DNA of 64,000 nucleotides, taken from assembly GCA_917880885.1 (NCBI GenBank), contig OU862928.1, forward strand, positions 42,210,962 to 42,274,961, given 5' to 3'. The position numbers and the translations under genes are program-made. Below the pieces are notes generated by a model. That model was not told the origin of the DNA. It saw only the letters and a program-made list of their open reading frames with translations, and made no database searches. Positions 10,432-21,980 of this stretch are shown here, in pieces. Positions within the stretch are counted from its first letter, which is position 1, and each line of letters opens with the position of its first letter. The stretch comes from Limnephilus marmoratus. Lineage: Eukaryota > Arthropoda > Insecta > Trichoptera > Limnephilidae.

Positions 10432-10819
10432 TTTTAAATTAAATATTCCACTAGAAAACTTGAAATATAATTTATTATTAAATATTCTGAAAATACACAC
10501 ACTAGAAGACAGACGTAAAATAAACGACTTATTATTTTTATTCAAAATACTTAACTTGATTGTTTTTTATTCAAAATACTTAACTTAATTTGATTGTTGC
10601 GAACTACTGCAACTCATAAACTTAAGAATACCGACAGTAACTACACGACAAAATACACTATTCTACTGTAGCATTCATAAGCGGAACTACATTGCCCACT
10701 CTCCGATACAACGATTTCACACTATTGGAAATCAGTACTTAGGTGATATTGACATATTTAACATAAACTTGGCGAATTTTGTTGATCTTGTAAAAATCTT
10801 ATTCCAAAACTATTCCTAA
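10432..10819 (+). pseudogene. LINE reverse transcriptase C-terminal remnant
   Basis: The plus strand encodes TLEDRRKINDLLFLFKIL (near 10500) and, one frame break later, a clean 75-codon frame at 10592-10819. That frame has LINLRIPTVTTRQNTLFY and a DIDIFNINLANF tail before TAA. This is the typical C-terminus of CR1/Jockey-group reverse transcriptases. It faces the opposite-strand LINE-D copy at 9545-10385. Confidence 0.7.
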
Positions 10820-10894
10820 ACATATCTGTATTTCTAAAAACCTATGAAATCGCTGTATTTTTGTTTTTATATGACTTGCGTGCTTTTATCAAAT

Positions 10895-11505
10895 ATTATT
10901 TTCTCTCCCCCCTCCCGTATTCGCCTCCCGCGGATCCCATTCCCGAGTTCCTCTCCCCCACCCGAGTTACCCTCTCACCTCCTGGGTTCCCCTCCCCTTC
11001 TCCCGCGAACCCCCCTCCCGAGTTCCTTTCCCAAGATCCCCTCCCGAGTTCTCGTCCCGAGTTCCCCTCCCGAAATCCCCCCCCCCCTCCCCTCCCCCCA
11101 CTCCTCCTTCACCCCTCCCGCATTCCATACATTCAGTTCCGGTAAATTCAGTTTTCAAACAGTTCGCGTGGCACCTATTGCAATTTTTTATTTCAAATTT
11201 CATAATGCCAGAGCTCACCAGTATATATAGAAAACTTCGCGCACAACAACTCACCAAAATTTGATCGCAATCTCGATTGGATCCCAGTCTACCATACCGA
11301 ATGGAAGAACGTCAAATTTTTGGCAGGAAAGTAGGTAGAACAGTTTATATAGGAAAATGAAATTGTTGTTTTTACTTTCTTCCTTGGAATTTTTTCATAT
11401 TATCTTATATTAAACCTTCCCTGGACTACGACAAACATTTCGAAACCAAAATCAGCTAAATTTGCCCAGCCGTTCTCGAGTTTTAGCCAGACAAACGAAC
11501 AGCAA
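10895..11505 (-). mobile_element. H1 Helitron-like fragment
   Basis: It has the pyrimidine-rich block (10905-11125), CATTCCATACATTCAG, and the TTTCATAATGCCAGAGCTCACC segment, followed by GCCCAGCCGTTCTCGAGTTTT. No CTAG terminus is present. The long frames are Pro/Ser low complexity. Confidence 0.5.
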
Positions 11506-11945
11506 TTGATTTTTGATTCTCGTGCTCTCTGTCCTTTCCCATTCGTCCCCGCTCTCCTTCCTCCTCCCCTTCCCCTGACACGTTTCCTTCCCCTCCAGGG
11601 AATACCCTCCCGCTCCTGCCTTCCCTGCCTGCTACTAAACAACATGAAATACAGAAATTATTTCAACTATTGGCGCGCCACTTATTGTAATTTTTTTATA
11701 TAAATTTCATAATGCCAGAGTTCACCATTATACACAGAAAACTCCGCGGGCATGCGAACAACAACTCGCCAAAGTTTAAACGTAATCCGATGAATGGTGA
11801 AGTAAATAATTTCATAACGCCAGAGCTCTATTACATACAGAAACCATCGCGGACATGCGCATATCAAATCCCCAAAGTTTCATTGCTATCGGATGAATGG
11901 TTTAGGAACACATAAGGGACAAACAAAGAAACATCCATTTTTATA
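11506..11945 (-). mobile_element. H1 Helitron-like fragment, second copy in tandem
   Basis: The segment around CTGTCCTTTCCCATTCGTCC, the GCGCGCCACTTATTG block and two relatives of TTTCATAATGCCAGAGTTCA (11706, 11811) repeat the H1 order. Confidence 0.5.
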
Positions 11946-12965
11946 CATTAAAATTATGGGCATTGATGCTAATCACGGACATATGAATATATCTGGACCT
12001 GCCCTAAGTGATAAAAACGTATTATTTCCCCCTCGCCATGGAACCGGCTGGAGCTCCTCCTTGGCGCCAGTTCGCCCCATGTGGAGGGGATAGAGAATCG
12101 CTTGAATCTAAAATGTGTGACGTCATCATTCTTGCCGTGGGCAGCGCGAAGCTAACATCTATACATTTAACGAAAAAATAACACGCCAAAACAGTAGCTT
12201 GTGCTATACAACATACCTACATATCAGTGTGCACATAAATGTGGGCGGTTCCTTAGTGTGCTCGTCGCTGGTTACAGGGGTAAGTAAATTATGAAACATT
12301 TGTAAAAGTGTCTTAACTAAACACGGCAAAAAAATATTGCTATGTGAAAACGGGCGAATCTTTTTGGGGTGTACATTTGGCCTACGCAAATATTTTATTA
12401 TCGTGGCAAGCAATTCGCGCTCCCATGTAAAAAGGTCTATTCATTCAAAGCAGATTTTGCTTTTAAGAACTAAATGATGATATTATAATGCGAGATGCCT
12501 ATATACTGTCAGATTAATTTTTCAACCAATGACAGTCATCTTCCCCTCTTCGTACCGCCATAGTTGATTTTTCCCCTCACCTGTTATTTCTGGTCTATTG
12601 AATTTGGATGTCTATGATGCTAATACAATATTTGAATTATTGCAGTAAGTTAGCTCGAGGTAGCGGCAAAACCCAAATGAACCAACCGGGCATATTTGCA
12701 AAACAGATCATTATATAAGTCATTACTCATTACCTACTGCACTTGAAAATGTCACTAATTGTATCTTCATATGAATTTAATTAAGTTTTGAGGTTAGAAG
12801 ACTTCCTATGATTGCAAATATGTAATTAACATTTTGATCGTTCAGTTGAATTAGTTAGTTAATTCATTAGTCAGACATCTCCAAATACTAAGTTTTGAGA
12901 AGAGGAAAGCAATATTCACCATAACACCATAAATCAAATATTATGTACACTTGTCTGTGCTTTAC
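11946..12965. other. non-coding spacer, nothing recognised
   Basis: Mixed AT-rich sequence. Short frames show no protein character. Confidence 0.4.
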
Positions 12966-13272
12966 TATATATATAGGTATATAAAAAGGATGTTTGTGGT
13001 CGCACTCTTCCGAAAAAGCTCGATGGATTTTTATTAAAATTTGGGGTTATACGTATTTTTTACGCCAATTAAAAAAAATTAAAAAAAAATATATATTTCT
13101 AAAAAATAGAAAAAATTCTGGTCAGGGACACCCTAATCACCTAGCGGTACGAAATATACTTTACGAACTATTCTCATACCTAACAAATATACATTAAAAA
13201 AATCATAAAAATCGGTCGAGCCGTTTCAGAGGAGTGCGACCACAAACACCGTGACACGAGATTTATATATAC
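12966..13272. mobile_element. head-to-head pair of H3 element 5' ends
   Basis: TGTTTGTGGTCGCACTC at 12991 and its inverse GAGTGCGACCACAAACA at about 13230, each with the GGATTTTTAT-type continuation, form an inverted repeat. The same end opens the elements at 42214 and 51130. Confidence 0.55.
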
Positions 13273-13996
13273 ATTTACTAAACTCCAAACGGGAGTTCTT
13301 GAGGTAAATTATTTCCCCCAAGGCTTGTGACTAGGTGACTAGGTACCTACCTGACAAGTTCGCGTTATTTTTTGTGAAATTCGCATTTTTTTAGCGAAAT
13401 TCGCGTTATGTTGGGTGAGTCTCGTTATTTTTGGAAAAATCTGTGGTATGTAGCATAAATGATGCTTTCGATATTTTAGGTTAAAAATCCGAAATCGGAA
13501 ATAAATTACAGTAAGCGACTTGTCGAAGCTGCGTTCCAATTTATGGATTTTCAATCTTGTCAAAACCGTATTATATACAAAGACGATTATAGATTAGTTG
13601 TTATTTTAAAATTCCGTAAAATTTAGATCCTTGAAATAAATCGCGTTGTCGCAAACGCGATTATTTCATAGCCTATGACATAATTGGGGACTGTAGGTTA
13701 TCCACCACTTACCCGCCCTGGTATAAGTAACAGATGGTTACTCCTTCGAGGCTCTCGCAAGATTCTATTTTTTTTGTTAAACGAAGCTACATTTATTTAT
13801 GTTGAACGAATCTAGACCGCCAGTGTCCTTGCATACGTTGTTAGTAAGCAGTATGTAAGTGACAGGAAAAACAAAATGCAAAAACTAGGTTAGTAAGACA
13901 AAGATAAATTAAACATATTTGGGGATGCTGCATGCAAGGCCTTTTAAAAGAAAGTACGGAATGCACCCAGGCCTTGAAGAGATCTATTTAATATCA
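13273..13996. other. non-coding spacer
   Basis: It contains TTCGCGTTA/AATTCGCG-type short repeats at 13355-13420. No gene was seen. Confidence 0.35.
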
Positions 13997-14160
13997 TTTT
14001 GTGGTCCAGTGGCCGAGTGGTCAAAAGCGTTAGCTTCCTAATCATAGCACAAGCTATGTTATAATGATGTGAGTATTGAAAATTGAAATGTTGTCTGGAT
14101 GTGCGTTTAAAGAAAAAGAAGACTGTAGCCTTCAAGCCTTCATCTTCTTCTTTTTCCAAT
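13997..14160 (+). repeat. tRNA-like SINE head fragment
   Basis: GTGGTCCAGTGGCCGAGTGG at about 14001 resembles a tRNA box A region. No matching box B or acceptor stem follows at tRNA spacing. Confidence 0.4.
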
Positions 14161-14199
14161 AGTGTAGACTAGATCACAATGGATGTATAAAGCTCACTA

Positions 14200-14380
14200 C
14201 TACGAATTTTGTGGTTGAGTGTTCAAATCCGCCCGTGAATGAGTAAATTTTATTTTTTTCATTTGTGATATTTTACAATTAATTCACTAAAAATAATTAA
14301 TACCACCCATATTACATTGGAAGATGCTTTCAGTAACGCCCTGGTGAATGACCATCATTCAAAATTCAAACGTTGCTTGA
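14200..14380 (+). repeat. S-family SINE, 5' portion
   Basis: Box B-like GTGTTCAAATCCGCC, an AT linker and GCCCTGGTGAATGACCATCA match the S family. Confidence 0.5.
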
Positions 14381-14383
14381 CGG

Positions 14384-14775
14384 CCGGCGTGATCTACGGT
14401 AAGGTTTGTGACTCTCAATCCGATAGTCGCGGGATCGAATCCCGTCGTAGACAAATAAATTTTAATTAATTTATTTTATGTTATTTCACAAATAATTCAA
14501 ATTAAAATAATATAAAGTATATTTGCATATTTGTATATTTGGAAGATATTCTCAGTATCGCCCTGGTGTAAGATCACCATTCAGCATTGAAACGTTGCTT
14601 GAAATGGCTTTAGTCGTGATTGGTGACCAGCTCTGAGTAGCTAGGTGTCTCCCCACCTTCCTCTTCCCCACCTCATTCCCCTCCCCACTTCCTTCAGCCT
14701 CACAACATACCCCAATTGGAGATGCAATAGTCTCACTGACTCCAGACGGGAGCAGCTGAGACTCTTGTGAGATAT
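14384..14775 (+). repeat. S-family tRNA-headed SINE, near full length
   Basis: It has head GCGGGATCGAATCCCG (about 14430), linker, ATCGCCCTGGTGTAAG, the C-rich segment and 3' block GGGAGCAGCTGAGACTCTTG. The 146-codon minus frame across it is not a gene. Confidence 0.6.
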
Positions 14776-14990
14776 TCATATAAAAAAGTGGCTTTCGTTG
14801 TGTTTGATGACCGGATCTGAATAGCCAGGTAGGTACTTCCCCATCTTCCTCTTTTTTCCATCTCCTTCCCCTCCCCACTACTCTCAGTTTCAAAACACAC
14901 CTCAATTGTTTCACATGCTCCAAATGGTTGGAAGCAGTTGGGACTCTTGTGTGACCACATAAAAAAATAATAATAAAATTAAATAATTTC
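14776..14990 (+). repeat. S-family SINE 3' part, tandem
   Basis: The downstream half of the S unit repeats directly after the previous copy (GATCTGAATAGCCAGG to GGAAGCAGTTGGGACTCTTG), followed by an AATAATAATAAA tail. Confidence 0.55.
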
Positions 14991-15171
14991 ATAACTCCTT
15001 TTTACATCTATTTTAGCCTGCTACGGTTGACTAGAATTATTTTACCCACTGAACAAAACATCTAGAAATGTAACATGTATCTGTAAATGTAACAAAGGTA
15101 GTGTGGCAATATTAATTTAAATAAGACCTTTCGAATCCAGACCAGTCAATTATTATTAGTAGAAAAAAACG

Positions 15172-15396
15172 ATTCCCCTAAAGGCCTATTTCATCTTTGG
15201 GATGCTTTATGAAGGGTCTTTTAAGGAAAGGAAGGAGAGGAAGTTCTGGGACGGAAAGAGGTATGAGGGGTGGGTAGGAATCTGTGGTCAGTGTCTCCAG
15301 GCGAGACGGACGCATAAAACCATCCCTGTCCCTATAAAAAGCGATATTCCGTTTCCTATATAAAGAGAGTCCTGCTGGAGATATCAAAATGTATTT
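15172..15396 (-). repeat. Z-family SINE-like copy, truncated
   Basis: Reverse-strand Z sequence (GATTCCTACCCACCCCTCAT, TCCTTTCCTTAAAAGACCCT). Confidence 0.6.
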
Positions 15397-15870
15397 TTTT
15401 ACATTAGCTCCACACAGGAGGACCTGAGAAAAATAAATTCCCCCTAGGGCCTATGTCATCTTTGGGGATGCTGTGTGGAGGGTCTTTTTAAGGAAAGAAA
15501 AAACAGGATGGGAAGGAAAAGTGTATGAGGCGTGGGTAGGAATCTGGGGGTCAGTGTGTCCAGGGTAGGCGGATGTGTGAATCCATCCCTCCCACTGTAT
15601 TGTAAGGCAATGCCAATGGTTCGATAGAGTCCAACTGGAGAGATCAAAAGATTTTCCTCAACCAATCTTTCCACATTCGGCCCGCCATGCTGTAGATGGG
15701 CAGACGCATCCGTCACCAAGTCCTAGACAAACCTCATCCCCACGAACCCGGGCACCCCAGCTTAGTCACCAAACGTAGGGAACCACTTGGGGTGACCTAT
15801 GGCAGAGGTGTTGGTTGTCCAATAAATGGTTACCGGGGCGGCGCTACCCATTCCCGCCTCCCAAATTCAA
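15397..15870 (-). repeat. Z-family SINE-like element, near full length
   Basis: On the minus strand it runs from the GC-rich head GGGAGGCGGGAATGGGTAGC through AGAGATTGGTTGAGG-like and GATCTCTCCA modules to the inverted tail CTCCACACA/TGTGTGGAG and an A run (plus-strand TTTTTT at about 15397). The copy is about 470 bp. Open frames in it are by-products. Confidence 0.65.
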
Positions 15871-16085
15871 GTCTCCTTCAACCAGTCTCTCCCGATTCGG
15901 CCTGCCACGCAGCTGGTGGGCAAATGCATCCATCGCCAATGACCTCACCCCATGAGCCCGGGCACCCCAGCTGAGTCACCACATGTAGCGAACCACTCGG
16001 GGTGACCTATGGCAGAGGTGTTGGTCATTTAATAAATTGTTCCCGGGTGACAGTACCCGTACACCCCTCCCAAATTGCCTCATCA
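15871..16085 (-). repeat. Z-family head fragment
   Basis: It repeats the head and middle modules of the adjoining Z copy, with TCACCTAATAAAT-type changes. Confidence 0.55.
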
Positions 16086-18019
16086 ATTTCACCCGAAATA
16101 AAAAATAAAAATATCGTACTTCAGGAACACATACACGCCCACAACATACTTATAACGGTTTTGTCTTTTCAGTATACCCTATTTTCTGCAACGGTTGTTT
16201 CCATAATATCCTTATAAATACACTGGATTCTGGAATCGCGTTTGCTCCCTTAAAAAAATAACTGTAAAAATTCTTCGAAAATGTAGGTAGGCGCATTATA
16301 ATAATTTGTTTATGGTACAGGTAGCCGATAACTCTATAACCTTTATGGCGTCTGCCTTCAGCACTTCGAGTACCTCTTTTGTCTATGATATTCTGAGTAC
16401 TTAACCAAATTATTCAGTGAGGTATAATTATACGTTACTCGTGTTTCTGCAGGAATATCAGGGATCAATAACATTTTTGGTCAGATTTTATTAAAATTAG
16501 ATCCTGGTTCCAGAACAATAATATTACTTGTAGAGAACTTTGTAAATGATGGTAAATAGGGTAACGGCTGCGCAAAGTTTTCATACAAAACTTAAATTTG
16601 GATTTGATGCCAAAATACGTAACCAAACTGAATAATCATTCTTTTAATGAAAAGATTTAGCAAGTATCTAGTATTGATATGTGCCACTTTTATACATTAC
16701 TTTATACATACCTACTAAATTAAAAAAATCATATATTTATATTAACCTGTATTTTACTTTTTATCTCACTTTTGCAGGATTTATAAAAAAAATCGTAAAG
16801 TTTAAAACCCTGCGAATCCTGTGTGTTTGTTACTTTGAAACTCCGTGCGAGGTACTTATTCGAGTCAACATAGAATATTTTCTTTTGTATATTATCTGTG
16901 GTATTTTTGAAAATGAAAGGTGCGTATCTATGGAAAAAGGACTTAATTTTAACCGTTAACAGCTGATCAAAAATTCGACTAGAAAAAAATGTTTTTAATA
17001 TTTATTTTTAACATCGTTCTAAAATAGTCTACGATGTTCGGATTTGCAACATCTATTGTCATAATAGATAAAGCATTTCAATAGCTTCGTTTTAAAATAA
17101 ATGGCTGGCATGGATATGTTTTAAATAATTACAATAAATGTTTTGCGAATGGTAAGAAAATGTGGTCGAATTTTGTTCCGCTATCAATCACAGAAAAATA
17201 AAAGTGGTCCATTTTTCGACCATAATCGCTCCAGTGGTTAGGTAATGTTGTTTATTTTTAAAATTTGCTCTTTTTTATGCATAGGTATGTGATAAAATAT
17301 ATAATAAAAAATAAAAATGATTCACAAAAGCATTTTGGCGGGCCCTAATTTAAATTAAAAATGACCGATTTTGCTTTTGACCAGAACACAAATATGTCGT
17401 GAATAAATTGAAATTTGTACCCGAAAAGCGGTTTATTTACAAGGTTTTATTTATTTTTCATTAAAGGCATAGAAGCTACAGCAAGATTATTTTTTAGTAA
17501 TTACAATTAACTCACAAAAAATGCCAAAGTAAAAACCATAAAAATTGAATTCTTTAATGGCCTATATTTCATAATTTAAAAGAAATATAAGTAACGTACG
17601 TGTTTACTTCATGCTATGTTACGAGTAAAATATTAAAATTAAAATTAACGTTTTAAGAGGAAACCGGGCGGCGTTTTGTTCATACAAACGTATTTCCTAA
17701 TTTCCTCCGTAGGTTTTGACACTAATGCATTTTTTTTTGTTTTGATTTTGAATTATTCGCGTACAATAAAGTTTTAATTACAAAATAGGAACTGATATGA
17801 GAACCTACCAATAAAGTAGGCACCAGAATTATACAGTACAAACATAATAATTTTTTTTATTTCAAATATGTATTTCTTTTGTCATAAATTTTTGACAGAT
17901 CTAAAACTGTATCTGAATTACCGATGATTTTTAAAGTTTTACTAATATTTAATGATATTAATTTGAAAGGTAAATTTCGGATCCATAATTATTTTTTGAG
18001 GCAAACATGTATTAAAAAA
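16086..18019. other. AT-rich spacer upstream of the gd-like gene
   Basis: No repeat family or coding exon was firmly recognised. A splice-acceptor-like CTCACTTTTGCAG at about 16778 precedes a short frame, judged too weak to call. The patch 17645-17760 (with CATACAAACGTATTTCC) recurs at 57770-57880. Confidence 0.4.
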
Positions 18020-18380
18020 ATGAGTGTGCTTTAAACCACACGACTGAAGTAAAACTTCTTTAGCTCCATCTATATGATAGGAAGAGAGAAAGAAAATGTG
18101 CGCGCGCACTGATCTCTCTTGCTCCTACAGTGTGGCCTGCACTGTGTCTTAGATATACGAAACGTAAATGGTTATGAGAGAAAGAGAGAAAGAAAATGTG
18201 TGCTCGCACTTCTCTCTCTTGCCCGTACAGTAATATACTAAACGTAACTCTCTCTCTTTCTATCTTCACTAACTTATATCTCCCTCTCAACTACCGTTCG
18301 CCTCGCTTTTCGTAACGCTCTCGTCAAGCATTCACCAGCTTACTCCCCAAGTCAAGCGGGCGTAAATAAGTTTTGCTTCA
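18020..18380 (+). mobile_element. V-family short-inverted-end element
   Basis: The left end is GAGTGTGCTTTA, then CACACGACTGAAGTAAAACT. The right end near 18365 reads AAGTTTTGCTTCAA. Inside are GA-rich modules and the TTTTCGTAACG ... CACCAGCTTACTCCCC block shared with 21409-22031 and 57055-57500. The copy at 56154-56532 is the same variant inverted. No protein is encoded. Confidence 0.55.
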
Positions 18381-19259
18381 ATAATTTCAGCTTCACAATA
18401 TTTCCTGAAATTATAATAAATATCACGTGAATTATCACATGTCTGTGATAGTGAATAAATAATTAGATCAATCTACCTACACACAGTTTGCATTAAAATG
18501 TTACTGAATCTATCGAATCTCAAATAGTTATTTACAAAAAAAAATAACTAAATAAAAATTGAATGTTAATATATTTAAATTTAAATCATCACTGAATTTA
18601 AATGTTGTCTACCCCTAATTTCTAGCAAAACCCCCTCCATTCATTATTCCGCCAACCACAACAATTATCCCTTCGTTAATCCTTTGCTATACAGTTTAGT
18701 TATCGGTGTATCTCTCAAGAGTTAGCATTGAACTAGCAAAACGATATATTACACTAGAGACATAACCTCTCCATTTGACGTATCGAATAAACAATATAAA
18801 GTTACAACACACGGATCAAATATTTACCACCGGCATTAATTCGCCACTTGCTAATTAATCGAAACACCGCGAAGATTGTATTCGGAATATACCAAGCGAG
18901 TTCTTGTGTACTTTTGACACGTCTTTGCTAATTTATCGAATGATTTACATTATTATTTCAATGTGTTATTAACGTGAAACAGCGAACAGAAGTGATTTTC
19001 TATACCAGTTTGCGTGTGACACGCGCCCAGGAATGGGTATCGCTCATTGCGACAGTGACAAGTTATACAAGTGAATAACATTGAAAGACAGTTCAATTTC
19101 GTGAAAATATTGCATTGTTTCGAACAGCAGATGTATTTGTGACAAGTTCATTTCGTCGTAAAAGAGTGTTACGATCTAAATAAAAAAAATAATGCAGTTC
19201 AACGTAAAATTCACACAGTTTTAAATATTTGACAATTTTTGTTTGACAGTTTGCGTAAA
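18381..19259 (+). promoter_or_regulatory. 5' flank and probable 5' UTR of the gd-like gene
   Basis: No unambiguous TATA box or initiator could be chosen. Two acceptor-like sites, TTTTCTATACCAG near 19006 and TTTTTGTTTGACAG ending at 19249, could join a distant 5' exon to the coding exon. The second is 10 bp before the ATG. Confidence 0.3.
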
Positions 19260-20705
19260 ATGGATGTCTTTTTAGTGTTTTGTGTTATTTTTGGATTACT
19301 TTTAAAGTTGGCAAGTGCGCAAGGTCCTGTTTCACCTTGTCCTCAAATATTTCGATATGAAAACGATGGTTATCGGTGGTTTGGTACCATCGAAGCACCG
19401 AATCCTCCACCTTATGGATCTGAAATGACCATTCAGATCAGAATGGCTATTAGAGCTCGTCTCCCGTCAACTTATGTTGGGAAAATAGAGCTAGCAGACG
19501 AAAGAGACGTGGTTTTGCAAAAGATAGCGCAAACTTGGCCTATCAAGTACAGAGTGACGTTTCCTCTGACCTCGCCACTTCCCTCTGTTATGAAGATCAC
19601 ATTTGCTGGAAAAATACTCTGTTCTGGTGATCCTCCTTACGGAAGATTCATCACAGCCATTGATCTGGAGCATACCTTGCATTCTGGAGCATCAGCCATC
19701 AAGAATAGTCCAAGAGAAAAGCTGGTTATCGGTGGAGCAATTCCTACAATACTCCCTTCACAAACTTATAAGGACTTCAATAGTAATCAAAATAATAAGA
19801 TTGTTCCTCCTAGTTCGCAGAATCCCATTATTGACGTGAGGAATACGTTTACTGGTGATGATGAAATTGTTTTCAGGGCTGATCCTCCAAAACCAGTGAT
19901 TACGCAAGCTCAATACTACCAAGAGAGCATCTGTGGAACCACATTGATAGAAAACCCTCTCATCTTGCACGGAGACTTCGCTTCCAAGGGTGATTGGCCT
20001 TGGCTTGTAGCGATGTTCCTGAAGAAGCCGAGAGGGCTTGAGTTCATCTGCGCCGGCAGTCTCGTTTCGGAGAACAAAGTGGTAACAGCTGGACACTGCG
20101 TGAAGAAAAAGAACGGATACAAAATCAACCCTGATGATCTAGTGCTGAAAATAGGGGTTCACAACATCCAAGACTGGACCGAAGAAACATCAGTAACAAA
20201 ATCAGTCTTAAACATAAAGATACACGAGCAATACGACATTGGTGCAATCCTCAACAATGATATAGCAGTCTTGACACTGAGTACTTCAGTAACATTCACA
20301 GACTACATCAGGCCTGTGTGTTTATGGACAGGGGATTCAAATCTTGAATTAGTTGTTGGAAAGGTTGCTTCAGTTGTGGGATGGGGCAAAGACGAAAAAG
20401 GAGCCCCGGCAACACCAGAACCGAAGGTTGCAAAGGTCCCTATTGTTTCAACAACAACATGCAAAGCCTCAAAGGTGGAATTTTTTAGGCTTACATCAGA
20501 CACTACCCTCTGTGCTGGGGCGAGGGATGAAAGTGGTCCATGCAATGGAGATTCTGGAGGAGGTCTCTACATGAGACACGGAGGCAGATGGGTGCTTAGA
20601 GGGATTGTTTCCAAGTCTTTGAAAGACCCGGATTCGTACAGCTGTGACCTGAAAGAGTTCGTCGTGTACACAGATGCTGCCAAATTTGTTGACTTCATTA
20701 GATGA
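19260..20705 (+). CDS. gastrulation-defective (gd)-type serine protease
   Basis: A secreted serine-protease family protein of 481 residues. I start at ATG 19260 (AAAATGG context), because the longer frame opens only at a TTG seven codons upstream and this ATG puts a signal peptide at the N-terminus (residues 1-20, cleavage after ASA). Residues about 26-125 match the GD N-terminal domain: CPQIFRYENDGYRWFG, RARLPSTYVGKIEL, then FPLTSPLPS and a final ILCSGDPPYG. A linker of about 100 residues follows. The S1 domain covers about 238-480, with catalytic His279 (TAGHC), Asp334 (NNDIAVL) and Ser432 (GDSGGG). The residue equivalent to chymotrypsin 189 is Gly426, so trypsin-like specificity is not expected. 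No basic residue precedes the ILHG that replaces the usual IVGG, so activation would be atypical. In flies Gd acts upstream in the dorsal-ventral protease cascade; this copy could be an ortholog or a paralog used in immunity. The coding region has no intron. Confidence 0.9.
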   Translation: MDVFLVFCVIFGLLLKLASAQGPVSPCPQIFRYENDGYRWFGTIEAPNPPPYGSEMTIQIRMAIRARLPSTYVGKIELADERDVVLQKIAQTWPIKYRVTFPLTSPLPSVMKITFAGKILCSGDPPYGRFITAIDLEHTLHSGASAIKNSPREKLVIGGAIPTILPSQTYKDFNSNQNNKIVPPSSQNPIIDVRNTFTGDDEIVFRADPPKPVITQAQYYQESICGTTLIENPLILHGDFASKGDWPWLVAMFLKKPRGLEFICAGSLVSENKVVTAGHCVKKKNGYKINPDDLVLKIGVHNIQDWTEETSVTKSVLNIKIHEQYDIGAILNNDIAVLTLSTSVTFTDYIRPVCLWTGDSNLELVVGKVASVVGWGKDEKGAPATPEPKVAKVPIVSTTTCKASKVEFFRLTSDTTLCAGARDESGPCNGDSGGGLYMRHGGRWVLRGIVSKSLKDPDSYSCDLKEFVVYTDAAKFVDFIR

Positions 20706-21008
20706 CCAGTAATCAGGTATAATACATCTATAATTAATTTAATACTTAATGCTGTTCTGACATTTGAATGTGGATTAAATTCAATGTTGTAAAAACGTAG
20801 CCCGTAGTAAATACATATACCTACATGAAGATCCTAGGCTCTTGCTGAAAATATTCATATTTTAATATTCGTAGCAACTTGACGTTAAGAATTTAAAACC
20901 GGGTTTAGGTATCTTAAGTATTTCGCGAACATTACAAGTGGCCAAAGATTTTTAAAAATATTTTTCCGCAATTGACATGTTCAAGGACATTAATATTACG
21001 TGTTTGGA
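20706..21008 (+). other. 3' flank of the gd-like gene
   Basis: A variant poly(A) signal ATTAAA lies at 20774-20779. No canonical AATAAA was seen close by and no poly(A) tract marks it as a retrocopy. Confidence 0.4.
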
Positions 21009-21235
21009 ACGTGTTTGGGGTCCACACACACACGTCACACTAAGCTATAAAAGGTAAAATATCATTTGGCTTGGTCTATTATTTCAGCATATCGCTCGCC
21101 ACATGTTACCATTGGGATGTACGGTGAGCGACATGCCGAAATACGTATCTTTTATAGCTAAATTTAATTTTATTTTATAAGATTTTGTAAAAAGAAATGT
21201 GTCTAGCGACACGTGGCGTGACATTACAAATCTGT
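21009..21235. repeat. palindromic MITE-like element
   Basis: Nested inverted pairs occur: TAGCTATAAAAG-like left and CTTTTATAGCTA right, and inside them TCGCTCGCC / GGTGAGCGA around 21092-21130. Outer CACGTCAC / GTGGCGTGAC segments also pair. No target duplication was identified. Confidence 0.4.
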
Positions 21236-21299
21236 TCCGAGAATGATGAAATTTTGCACACTTGTCCTTCAAAATATGATTAAGGTGACTGTTCACTCT

Positions 21300-21408
21300 T
21301 TCCTCTCCTCAAAAAACCATCCACACAGCATCTTCAAAGATGAGATAGGTCTATAGGAAAATTATTTTCCCCAGGGCATCCTGTGTGGAGTTAATTTAAA
21401 AAAAAGAA
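21300..21408 (+). repeat. Z-family tail fragment
   Basis: CATCCACACAGCATC ... CTGTGTGGAGTTAATT and an A run, abutting the next V element. Confidence 0.6.
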
Positions 21409-21487
21409 ACGAATGTGCTTTAGCCCACACGACTGAAGTAAAACTTCACTAACTTATAAAAGAACATATGACATTGACATTGACATT

Positions 21488-21675
21488 GGGGTGACATACG
21501 ACATTGGGGTGACCTATGACCCTGGGGTGACTTACGACCGTGGGGTGACATACGACCTTGGGATGACCTAGTACCTTGGGGTGACCTACGACCTTGGGGT
21601 GACCTACGACCTTGGGGTGACCTCCGACCTTGGGGTGACCTACGACCTTGGTGTGATCTACGACCTTGGGGTGAC
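21488..21675 (+). repeat. 18-bp minisatellite, about 10 units
   Basis: Unit GGGGTGACCTACGACCTT with substitutions. Being a multiple of three, it stays open in several frames. Confidence 0.9.
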
Positions 21676-21779
21676 CATCGTTATCCTTATCCTTATCACT
21701 CCCCAAGTCAAGCGTGCGTAAAGGCCAGACCGTTCGCCTCGCCATCGATCACCGTTCGCATCGATTACCGTTCGCATCA

Positions 21780-21980
21780 CGCTTTTCGTAACATCACACT
21801 TTTCGTAACATAACACTTTGCGTAACACGTCACCACTTTTCATAACAATCACCACTTTTCGTAACATCACACTTTTCGTAACATCACACTTTTCGTAACA
21901 TCACACTTGTCGTAACTTAACACTTTTCGTAACACATCACCACTTTTCGTAACACATCACCACTTTTCGTAATGCATTCA
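21780..21980 (+). repeat. degenerate minisatellite of CACTTTTCGTAACA units
   Basis: Around ten units of 15-19 bp built on CACTTTTCGTAACAT or CACTTTTCGTAACACATCAC. Confidence 0.85.

Noticed and set aside
14552..14992. 146-codon minus-strand frame
   Set aside because: It spans two S-family SINE copies and has duplicated blocks matching the SINE repeat.
15696..16217. Pro/His-rich frames resembling a small gene family (also 28226-28456, 53613-53861, 58403-58786)
   Set aside because: They recur only because Z-family SINE-like copies recur; frames are not conserved between copies.
16681..16959. Exon after the acceptor-like CTCACTTTTGCAG
   Set aside because: The frame is rich in hydrophobic AT-codon residues and shows no convincing donor or family resemblance.
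19239..19259. Longer start for the gd-like protease
   Set aside because: The upstream extension begins at TTG, not ATG, and would place seven polar residues before the signal peptide. ATG 19260 has good context.
21449..21745. HPKVVG-repeat frame, and the YDLGVT-repeat frame at 56989-57369
   Set aside because: Both are the 18-bp minisatellite read in frame; no promoter or conserved flanking codons.
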